Positions 6,930-14,500 of a DNA stretch of 15,281 nt are shown here, in pieces. Origin of the DNA: Spirochaetota bacterium (GTDB taxonomy: Bacteria > Spirochaetota > Spirochaetia > DSM-27196 > PWMO01); contig JAAAOH010000055.1 of assembly GCA_009908925.1 (NCBI GenBank), positions 1 to 15,281 on the forward strand. Reading direction: 5' to 3'. The notes under the pieces were generated by a model. The model was not told the DNA's origin, did not search any database, and saw only the letters and a program-made list of their open reading frames with translations. The translations under genes were made by a program, and so were the position numbers. Position 1 is the stretch's first letter. The number at the start of each line of letters is the position of its first letter.

Positions 6930-8608
6930 TGAGGCGACCCATCTGTGCATTGGTGGTATATGGCGTGCTCATGGGACTCTTGCCCCTCGGCGCCTCAATG
7001 GCGCTTTTCGCCCAGGATGAGCGCGGCGGTGCGAGGCCCGGCCCCGAGGCGCCCGACGACACCGAGATCAAGCTTCCCGAGCTTCTGCTGCAAGTGGAGG
7101 AGGCGGAGCTCGAGCAGGTCCGTGCGGAGCTTCCCGAGACGGCCGAAGCGCGCCTCGGGGATGCCGGCATCCCGCTTCCTACCGAGACCGAGCTTGCCAT
7201 TTCCCCGGCGGCCTTCGAGATTCCCGGTCTCGACGAAGGGGCGGCCGTGGCGACGGGAACGGGTTCGGGCGTTTCGCTTTACAGCGACGCCGTGCTCGGC
7301 CTCGGATCGATGAACCAGATCCTCGGCTCGCTCTCGCTCTACCGGCTCGGGGACCAGCCGCGGTTCCGATTGCAGTTCTCCCACGACGGGCGCGACGGAT
7401 ACAACTTCGAGGAGCCGGGGACCGGCTATTTCGATCGAACGGAGAATCTCTCGGGGTGGATAGAGGGGGGTGAGCGCGCGACGACTCGCTTCGAGGGCGG
7501 GTTCATAGAGCAAGAGCGCGGCCTGCAGGGGCAGCCTACCTTTTTCTCGACGAAATCACGTTTTCTCGATGCGAAGGTGGAGCTGGATGCTCCTTTTGGC
7601 GATCGCTACCGTTTCTCACCTCGCCTGGATGGAGGTTACGCCGAGCGCCTGCGCACGGTCACCGACGAGTCGCAGGCGCCGGCAGGCGCCGAGAGCTTCG
7701 TGAATCCCGGCGTGCGCCTGGGCGTGGAAACGACCCCCGGCACCTTCTACGCTGACGCACAGTATCTGCTGCGCTACCTCGATGACGACGAAGACGGCCT
7801 CGCCCAGGGAATTGGCCTCTCACTCGGCGCGGATCTTCTGCTCGGACGGCAGATTTCCGCCGGCGCGGAGGTCGGCGTGCTATGGCCCTTCGAAGACTAC
7901 GTCTACGTTCCCTTCTCGCTGCGGCTCAGCGCAACCCCTGCGGAGGCGCTCACCTTGAACCTCGGCGGCGGCATGGAGGCCGCTCCGGTGCGTTTCAGCG
8001 ATCGCTGGCAGGAGACTCCGACCTTTGCTACGACTGCGGATGACGGGGACGTCCCGGGATGGTACGAGGAGTACTACGCCACCGCGGGGCTTCTCATAGA
8101 TGTCCCGGATGCTCCACTGAGCGCGGAGGTGAGTGGCCGTGCGGCCTGGAAGCGCAACGTACCGGATCTTCTCGGCTACGTTCCCACCGCAGGCGAGACC
8201 GGCTACACACTCGAGGATCGCCTCTCGGTGACGCCGGAGGCGAGCATGAGATGGGATTTCTCTCCGGTGGGGATCGAGGCCGGATGGCAGTCGTTTCTGC
8301 TCGATCGGGCGGAAATCGACCCCCTCCACGCCGGCCGGCTGGCAGTCGACGTCGGCAACGCCGATGAGACCCTTGGGGCGCGTGGGGAGCTCCGTGCGGA
8401 GCTCTATGACGATGTGGAGATGCCCCAGCTGGATCTCTCGGCCTACATAGATGTGAGCGAGGCGGTTCGCATATCGACCGATTTTCTCGACGTGCTCTCG
8501 CCCTTGATGTCGGATGGCCGCGCCCGCATCGGCCGAGAGTCCACCGACGATTTTCCCTTCGTCGAGCCCGGATTCCGGGTTGTTATCAAGACACGAGTTT
8601 CTCTCTGA
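6926..8608 (+). CDS. Predicted outer-membrane beta-barrel protein, 560 aa, unknown function
   Basis: The N-terminus is a signal peptide (MMRRPICALVVYGVLMGLLPLG...ALFA, probably cut before QDE at about residue 30). Residues 31-100 are acidic and Pro-rich and include a predicted helix (LPELLLQVEEAELEQVRAEL), likely periplasmic. From about residue 107 onward, short strands of alternating polar and hydrophobic/aromatic residues are joined by Asp/Gly-rich turns, for example ILGSLSLYRLGDQPRFRLQF, FYADAQYLLRYLDDDEDG and ISAGAEVGVLWPF. This is the usual look of a transmembrane barrel. The C-terminus, FRVVIKTRVSL, is strand-like but ends in Leu, not the common Phe/Tyr. No TonB-dependent-receptor plug motif was recognised. 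The start at 6926 overlaps the TPR stop by 4 nt and has GAGGAGG at 6915-6921. Position between the TPR protein and ExbB/ExbD/TonB suggests it is the outer-membrane target of that complex. Family unknown to me; barrel prediction by eye. Confidence 0.78.
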   Translation: MMRRPICALVVYGVLMGLLPLGASMALFAQDERGGARPGPEAPDDTEIKLPELLLQVEEAELEQVRAELPETAEARLGDAGIPLPTETELAISPAAFEIPGLDEGAAVATGTGSGVSLYSDAVLGLGSMNQILGSLSLYRLGDQPRFRLQFSHDGRDGYNFEEPGTGYFDRTENLSGWIEGGERATTRFEGGFIEQERGLQGQPTFFSTKSRFLDAKVELDAPFGDRYRFSPRLDGGYAERLRTVTDESQAPAGAESFVNPGVRLGVETTPGTFYADAQYLLRYLDDDEDGLAQGIGLSLGADLLLGRQISAGAEVGVLWPFEDYVYVPFSLRLSATPAEALTLNLGGGMEAAPVRFSDRWQETPTFATTADDGDVPGWYEEYYATAGLLIDVPDAPLSAEVSGRAAWKRNVPDLLGYVPTAGETGYTLEDRLSVTPEASMRWDFSPVGIEAGWQSFLLDRAEIDPLHAGRLAVDVGNADETLGARGELRAELYDDVEMPQLDLSAYIDVSEAVRISTDFLDVLSPLMSDGRARIGRESTDDFPFVEPGFRVVIKTRVSL

Positions 8609-8626
8609 TATTAAGGAGCTGTACCT

Positions 8627-9247
8627 ATGCTGACCCTTTTGGACCGAGGAGGACTGATCCTCGTACTTATTCTGGTTCTTTCCGTAATCGCGGTGGTGAT
8701 CATCGTCGAGCGGCTGCTGTTCTTCCGCCGGATCCGCGGAGACGAGGAGACGATCATTCAGCGCCTTCGCTCCACCCTCGAGAAGGGTCACTATGACGAG
8801 GCGCTGAGCATCTGCGAGAACAACCCCAGCCCGGTGGCGAACTTGATGAGAGTGGGGATCGAGAAACGCGATCATTCGCAAGAGACCATCAAGGCCGCCA
8901 TCACCGACGCCGCGAACCTCGAAATTCCGCGTATGGAGCGCTACCTCTCCTTCCTCGGGACCATCGCGCACATCTCCCCGCTGCTCGGATTGCTCGGCAC
9001 CGTTACCGGCAACATCCGAGCCTTCGGCGTGCTCGGAGACTTTGCCGCGGCCGGCGGCAACCCCGCGTTGCTCGCGCAGGGTATATCCGAGGCTCTTGTC
9101 ACCACCGCGGCGGGGCTGATCGTGGCGATTCCGGCGATCATCTTCTACAACGCCCTCGTGAGCAAGGTGAATCATCGCATCATTCAGCTGGAGAACCGCG
9201 TTACCGAGATGGTCTTCCTGCTGAAGGGGGAGCGCGATGCAGTTTAG
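8627..9247 (+). CDS. MotA/TolQ/ExbB-family proton channel subunit
   Basis: This inner-membrane protein should pair with the ExbD/TolR product to use proton-motive force. Three membrane segments are visible: residues 9-32, about 112-136 and about 153-178. The family signature is present. SPLLGLLGTVTGNIRAF in the second segment carries the pore-lining Thr residues (T125, T127). ISEALVTTAAGLIVAIPA in the third carries E155 and T159/T160, matching the conserved Glu and Thr of ExbB/TolQ. Length (206 aa) is slightly short for the family, mainly in the N-terminal part. AAGGAG (8613-8618) lies 8 nt before the ATG, the best ribosome binding site of this operon. The last 11 nt overlap the exbD-like gene. 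Whether it is an ExbB or a TolQ orthologue cannot be decided from sequence alone, since no Pal or TolB gene is in view. Confidence 0.95.
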   Translation: MLTLLDRGGLILVLILVLSVIAVVIIVERLLFFRRIRGDEETIIQRLRSTLEKGHYDEALSICENNPSPVANLMRVGIEKRDHSQETIKAAITDAANLEIPRMERYLSFLGTIAHISPLLGLLGTVTGNIRAFGVLGDFAAAGGNPALLAQGISEALVTTAAGLIVAIPAIIFYNALVSKVNHRIIQLENRVTEMVFLLKGERDAV

Positions 9248-9674
9248 GCGGCGGCTCAAGCCGGAGGCACAGGTTGATCTGATTCCGATGATCGACGTGA
9301 TCTTCCAGCTTGTGGTCTTCTTCATGGTGTCAAGCACCTTTATTACCACCCCTGGAATCGCGCTCGATCTGCCGTCCTCGTCTTCGTCCGAGCCGGTGAC
9401 AATGAACCGCCTCGTGGTGACGGTGGTGGGGCCCGAGGAAGTCTATCTCAATCGGGAACAGTATGCGCTCGAAGACCTCGAAGAAGCTCTCGCGGCCCAC
9501 GCTGAAGAGATTCCGGCCGACGAGGAACGGGGTGGCGTACGGAGTGTCGTCATCGAGGCCGACCGCGACGTAACGTATGAGCTCATGGTTACGGTGCTCG
9601 ACATGCTGCGTAACAACGGATTCCGTGCAGTGAACCTCAGCACGCTGCAGCAGCAGAACAGGCAGGGCGAATGA
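9237..9674 (+). CDS. ExbD/TolR-family energy-transducing protein
   Basis: This is the single-span partner of the ExbB/TolQ-like channel. A short basic cytoplasmic N-terminus (MQFRRRLKPEAQ) leads into DLIPMIDVIFQLVVFFMVSS. Asp20 in this segment is the conserved protonatable residue of ExbD/TolR. TPGIALDLPSS follows, the usual start of the periplasmic part. The periplasmic domain (about 58-136) ends with IEADRDVTYELMVTVLDMLRNNGFRAVNLST, typical of the family fold. Length 145 aa is normal. Translation starts inside the preceding gene with AAGGGGGAG at 9224-9232. Its stop overlaps the TonB-like start as ATGA, so the three proteins should be made in a fixed ratio. Confidence 0.95.
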   Translation: MQFRRRLKPEAQVDLIPMIDVIFQLVVFFMVSSTFITTPGIALDLPSSSSSEPVTMNRLVVTVVGPEEVYLNREQYALEDLEEALAAHAEEIPADEERGGVRSVVIEADRDVTYELMVTVLDMLRNNGFRAVNLSTLQQQNRQGE

Positions 9675-10792
9675 CCACGCACGAGAAGGAGCGGCTCGGG
9701 CTGGCTCTTGCGGTCAGCCTGGTCATTCACGCAGTCGCATTTTTCATCGTTCAGTTCGGCGATTGGCGCGTTGCTCCCATGCCGGAGTTTTCAGGTCCGC
9801 TTTACGTGGAGATGGAGGCGCCCGAGGAAGAGCCGGAGACGGAAGAGGGCATCGCGCGGGCAGAGCCGTCACCCGAGGACCAGGTCCGGGAACCCGCCAC
9901 CGAAGCGCCGGCCGCGGAGCCGCCACCACGCCAACCCGCACCGGAGCAGCCGGCGCCCGAGGAGCCCACCCCCGCGACAGCGCAACCGCGGCAGAGCGAG
10001 CCGCCCGCCCGTGCCGAGCCCGAGAACCGGCAGTCGGCACCCGACGCCGGAGCGTCCGCTCCGGCAGATCCTCTCGCCGGCCCTTCTCAAACCGGCGAGT
10101 TCGACCCCATGGCTCCCGACGGGCAGGAGAGGCAGCCGGGACAGCGCACCGCCCCGCCGCAGGACGACGAAATGCCGCAGCTGCAACCCGAGGCGGCGGC
10201 CACCGCTGCGGCAGCCGACCTCCCCGACTGGGCCACCAGGCCCCGGGAGACCGTCGAGGATGCCGGCATATCGACCGAGGGCGTCAGCGAAGACGAGATG
10301 CAGGACCTTGCCGAGAAAGTAGCCACCGATCCGGATTTCCGCCGCAGACTGCAGGACGTGACCGCCGCCCTCGAGCGACGGACAAGCGACGGAGCGGCAA
10401 CCGAACGGGCACCACGGGACGGTCCGGATACCGGCCCGGAGGATGAAGCGAGCCCGGAGGGACGCACTCCCGGCGACAGCCGTTTCGAGTGGGTGGGCAC
10501 CGGCAATCGGCAGCTTCTAAACCCGCCGGCCGTGCCGCCGGACTTCTTCAGCTCGGGGGACTTCGGCGGGCAGGTGCCTGCCGAGGCGAGCTTCGTGGTG
10601 GTCTTCGAAGTCGACCAGCGTGGAAACATCGTCCCCGGATCGATCATCTTTCAGCGGGGCTCGGGCTATCTGGACGCGAAGGAGAAGCTCCGCGGTCGCA
10701 TCCGGGAATGGTCCTTCGAGCGGACCGCCCCGAACGAGGAGGACGCGACCGGCATCTTTACGCTGGTGGTCCAGCGGGAAGATATTCAGTAA
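9671..10792 (+). CDS. TonB/TolA-like periplasm-spanning energy transducer
   Basis: Three parts are visible. Residues 9-28 form one membrane helix, LGLALAVSLVIHAVAFFIVQ, with Ser16 and His20 in the SxxxH arrangement that TonB and TolA use to couple to ExbB/ExbD or TolQ/TolR. Residues 48-275 are a long low-complexity linker rich in Pro, Glu and Ala (many PAPEQPAPEEP-like steps), which can reach across the periplasm. It is interrupted near 205-236 by a predicted helical stretch, SEDEMQDLAEKVATDPDFRRRL. Residues 287-371 form a TonB C-terminal-like domain: PPAVPPDFF, then ASFVVVFEVDQRGNIVPGSI, then a helix with KEKLRGRIREWSFE, and a last strand GIFTLVVQ. At 373 aa it is longer than E. coli TonB (about 240) and close to TolA. 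The linker is Pro-rich, unlike TolA's Ala/Lys-rich helix. The gene is translationally coupled to the exbD-like gene. Confidence 0.9.
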   Translation: MTTHEKERLGLALAVSLVIHAVAFFIVQFGDWRVAPMPEFSGPLYVEMEAPEEEPETEEGIARAEPSPEDQVREPATEAPAAEPPPRQPAPEQPAPEEPTPATAQPRQSEPPARAEPENRQSAPDAGASAPADPLAGPSQTGEFDPMAPDGQERQPGQRTAPPQDDEMPQLQPEAAATAAAADLPDWATRPRETVEDAGISTEGVSEDEMQDLAEKVATDPDFRRRLQDVTAALERRTSDGAATERAPRDGPDTGPEDEASPEGRTPGDSRFEWVGTGNRQLLNPPAVPPDFFSSGDFGGQVPAEASFVVVFEVDQRGNIVPGSIIFQRGSGYLDAKEKLRGRIREWSFERTAPNEEDATGIFTLVVQREDIQ

Positions 10793-10795
10793 CCT

Positions 10796-11458
10796 ATGCC
10801 GTTTCGCGCCGTAGCATTTGATGTAGACGGAACACTGTACCCGAACGCTGCACTGTACCTCGCCTCCGTTCCCTTCTTTCTCTCTCGGCCCCGGCTCATG
10901 CTGGGCTTCCGCCGTGTACGCCGCGCAATCCGCCGGGTGCGACCAATCGAAGACTTCTACGACCTGCAGGCTCGAATGCTTGCTCAGGAGCTCGGTGTGG
11001 ACACCGAGGAGGCGAGAAGGGCGATCAATCGACGTATCTACGTCGCGGCTGAGCGCGTCCTCAGTGTGGTTCCCCGCTTTCCCCATGTGCGGGAGACCGT
11101 CGAGCGATTCCGGGCGGCGGGGATGAAAGTCGGCCTGTTGAGTGACTTTCCGCTCGGCGACAAGCTGAGCCGTCTCGGACTCGAAGGTCTGTGGGACGCC
11201 CGGGTGGAGGCCGAGCAGGTCGGCTACCTCAAGCCGCACCCAGAGCCCTTTCGTGCGGTGCTCGAGGCCCTCGGTAGTGAGGCGGGGGAAACTCTCTACG
11301 TCGGCAACAATTACGGCTACGATATTCTCGGTGCCGGGGCAGTGGGCATGCACACCGCTCACGTAACCACCCGCCCACACCGCAACTCCCGCGCGGATAT
11401 GTCCTTTTTTCGCTATCGGAAGCTGGCCTCCTGGATTCTGGAAAGAGAAATCCGTTAA
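10796..11458 (+). CDS. HAD-superfamily hydrolase (phosphatase-like)
   Basis: A 220-residue protein with the HAD core. Motif I is FDVDGTLYP (nucleophile Asp9, acid/base Asp11), motif II is LLSDFP (Ser116), motif III is Lys146 in GYLKPHPEPF, and motif IV is YVGNNYGYDILGA. A helical cap lies between motifs I and II (about 20-95), as in subfamily I enzymes such as phosphoglycolate phosphatase and haloacid dehalogenase. Motif IV is unusual: the common GD is GN (Asn171), leaving Asp176 as the remaining acid. Catalysis may still work, but Mg2+ binding could differ. The substrate cannot be told from sequence. The gene starts 3 nt after the TonB-like stop with only a weak ribosome binding site (GGGAAG, 10776-10781), so it is probably translated by coupling. 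No role in the Ton-like system is evident, so it may just share the transcript. Confidence 0.9.
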   Translation: MPFRAVAFDVDGTLYPNAALYLASVPFFLSRPRLMLGFRRVRRAIRRVRPIEDFYDLQARMLAQELGVDTEEARRAINRRIYVAAERVLSVVPRFPHVRETVERFRAAGMKVGLLSDFPLGDKLSRLGLEGLWDARVEAEQVGYLKPHPEPFRAVLEALGSEAGETLYVGNNYGYDILGAGAVGMHTAHVTTRPHRNSRADMSFFRYRKLASWILEREIR

Positions 11459-11498
11459 GAAAATTGTTTGTTATGATGTGCAGTATGTCCAAATGTCG

Positions 11499-11506
11499 TA
11501 TATAAT
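11499..11506 (+). promoter_or_regulatory. Probable promoter -10 region (TATAAT) before the coiled-coil gene
   Basis: The 82-base gap 11459-11540 is AT-rich (roughly 38% GC by eye) against the GC-rich genes on both sides. It contains a perfect TATAAT at 11501-11506, 35 nt before the ATG, a spacing that leaves room for the ribosome binding site GGGAG (11527-11531). No good -35 is found; TGTGCA at 11477-11482 with an 18-base spacer is the nearest fit. An activator or sigma factor with a weak -35 need is possible. I see no terminator for the upstream operon in this gap. Confidence 0.5.
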
Positions 11507-11540
11507 AGCGTAGAGAACATATAACTGGGAGTGGGAACGT

Positions 11541-14500
11541 ATGGTATTCTCGGCCGGAAATGTCATCGTCCTATTAATTGTTCTTGTAATTCTCGCGATC
11601 TACCGGCAACTGGACCGCAACAACCGATCTCTGGAAAAGGTGAAGCGGTACGCAGAGCGCGTCCAGGCCGATCTCGACTCAATCGTCGAGGAGAAAGCGA
11701 CGCAGATCAAGGACATGGGTATTGAGCTGGAGGTCCATCAGAAGGCCGCCCGCGAGGTGCTCAACCGAATCCAGAGCCTCGAGGACGGGCTCAATGAACG
11801 GGCTTCGCAGATAGAGCGGATCGGAACGCGCATCGGCGACTACGACACCGCACTCGACGAGTTGATGAAGATGACCTCCCAGGCGGAGGAGAACATCAAC
11901 CGCATCCGTGAAGAATCCGAGTACATCGACACAGTCGGAAAACGCATCAAATCTTCGCAGGCACAGCTGCAGGAGCTCGAGGGCCGCATCCCGGAGATCG
12001 TCGACGAGTTCGAGGCGCGGAACGTTGAATCTCTCAAGGACGCCGAGGAGCGTGCGGTTCAGCACGCGGACGACCGCGTCGTGGAGATCCGAAACGACAT
12101 CGAGTCCGCCGAGCAGCAGGTGCGGGGCCTCGAGGAGCAGGTGGGCCGGGCCCGCGAACGCGGCGAGGAGCTTGCCGGGGCCGTGGAGCAGGACATACGC
12201 GCACTGCACGAGGAGCTCCACGAGACCACCCGGTCCGAGGTTCAGCAGTTCAAGGCATCGGTCGATCAGTTCGCCTCCCGATTCGCGGAGGTCGAGGCCG
12301 ACTATCAGGCGCGCCTCGAGAGCGCCGCAGCCCGCGGCGAGAAGCTCGAGCACAGCGCCCTCGAGAAAATCAAGGAACACATACAGACTCGCTTCCGCGA
12401 CGTCGGCGCCCAGGTCCAGGAGCTTGCCGCGGGCAACCTTGCCGAGTTGCGCGGTCACGTCCAGGAGTCGGTTCAGGAGATACAGACCGCCGCCGAGAGC
12501 TGGAAGGAAGAGCAGAAGCGCGTGGTATCAGGGCTCGGGGAAAGCCTCTCCGATCTCGAGCAGCGTTTCGGAGACCGCATCGGCGAGGTGGAGAAGCTCC
12601 GCGGTGACTACGCCGAGCAGCTCAAAAACCTCCGCGGCGAGCTCGGCTCCCGCAGGTCGGAGCTCGAAAACGAGATAACGAAGGTCAGAAGCGAGCTCTC
12701 CGAGAAGCTCACCGGGGCTACCGAAGGCGTCGAGGAGCGGGTGCTCGGCGAGGTGGAAAACCGCCTCTCCGATTACGAGGAGCAGATTTCCTACCGATTC
12801 AACAAACTAGAGCAGGTCAACACCGACCTCGACAACCTCGAAGGCGTGCTCCGGCAGGCCATGTCCGGCACCGAGGAGCGGATCAAGGAAGACTTCGCCG
12901 CCTTCGGTCGGGAGCTCGAGGAGCGCCGCCAGGAAGATCGTCGTGAGGCCGGCGAGGTCATGGAAGGTATCCGCAATGAGATGCAGGAGCTCGAAACCGG
13001 CATCCAGGATCTCAAGAGCCGTGCCTACGATAACGTCTCGGAGAAGCTCCAGGGCTTCGAAGACGATTTCCTCAGTGATCTCAAGAGCCGAAGCATTGCC
13101 ATGGACCAGAAGCTCGTGGAATGGCAGCAGGGCGTGGACAATCACATCGAGGAGCTTGCCGAGCAGTTTCGCAGCGACCGCAGCAATATCGAGCAGCAGT
13201 ACACCGAGGGGCTGCGCACCGGCCTCGCTGATCTGCAGAATCGCTTCTACTCCCAGTTCGAGAAGTTCGAGCAACAGGTCTCCGACTTCCAGCAGAGCGT
13301 CTCCGCTCGCATCCAGAGCTCGGAGGGCCAGATCGAGTCCTTCGAGGAGAGTACCCGCCAGGAAGTCGACGAGATGAAGAAGCGCGCCGAGCGCAGTTTT
13401 CAGCAGGAGTTCGCCCGTCACTCCGAGCAGGTCTCCGACCAGATCGATCGCTTCGAGAAGGAGTTGCACGGGCGCATACAGCAGCTGCAGGAGCAGGTGG
13501 AGGAGGGGACCAATGCCCTCACCGCCTCGGTCGAGAACGCGAAGTCCGATACCGCCGTGTGGCGGGCGCGCGTCGAAAACGACCTCAAGGGTGCCGAGGA
13601 GACCGTAACCGGCCGCGTCTCCGATCTCGAGGATCAGATACGGGAATCGGTTCGAAAGATGCAGAGCGAGTACGAGCAGGAGAAGGAAGAGCTCTTCGGC
13701 AAGCTTGCCTCGGAGCGCGATACCATGCGGGAGGATCTCGCGACACTGCGGGACCGGGTTTCCTCCTTGCGGGCCGATCTCGACACGCAGGTGAAGGAGT
13801 CGATGGACGAGTTCCGCAAGCAGTACACCACCCTCGAGCAGCAGCTTACCGAGCGCGCGGGGGAGGTCGCCTCGGAGAGCGAGGAGCGCATCAACGAGTT
13901 CAAATCCACAGTCTCCGACGTACGTGAGCAGTTCGACGGCATGCAGAAGAAGCTCTTCGGGCGCATCGACGACGAGGCGCGGATACTGTCCGTACGGCTC
14001 GAAGAGATAGACAAGCGCACCAAGAACTTCGTCGAGCAGACCAAGATCTTCGAGCGGGCCGATTCACTGAAGATCTCGCTGCAGGAAACCGTCGAGGATC
14101 TCAAGGCGGAGCTCTCGAAGGTGGAGGCTCAGCGCGATGAGGCTCAGGAGATACAGGCTCAGTTTGCAAAGATACGAAAGCTTTCGGGCGAGGCCACCGA
14201 GAAGATGACCCGGTTCCTCTCGGAGAAGCGCCGCATCGACGCGCTCGAGGATGACTTCAAGAAGCTCATGGGCATGTCGCAGGCGGTGGAGGTCAAGCTT
14301 CAGAACCTCACCGCGACGGACGACACCATCCAGACGGTGCAGGCGAAGCTTCGAGGACTAGACGACATCGAGAAGCAGGTGGAGGAGCGCTACGACCGCC
14401 TCGAGAAGAAGAAGAGCATCGTCGACGTCACCACCCAGGGGGTCGACAAGAACTTTCAGCAACTCGAAGACCTCGAGCAACGGCTCGAATCCCTCGATCA

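Noticed and set aside
7880..9349. Long minus-strand open frame (489 codons) across the barrel, ExbB and ExbD genes
   Set aside because: It lies opposite three genes with clear family motifs, and its translation shows no recognisable domain. Long antisense frames are common in GC-rich DNA.
10517..11380. Minus-strand frame of 287 codons opposite the TonB-like and HAD genes
   Set aside because: Both sense genes have diagnostic motifs over this stretch; the antisense product has none.
11679..12458. Leu-rich minus-strand frame opposite the coiled-coil gene
   Set aside because: Its Leu/Asp/Val richness is the complement of Glu/Gln/Lys/Arg codons of the coiled coil. It has no ribosome binding site and no domain.
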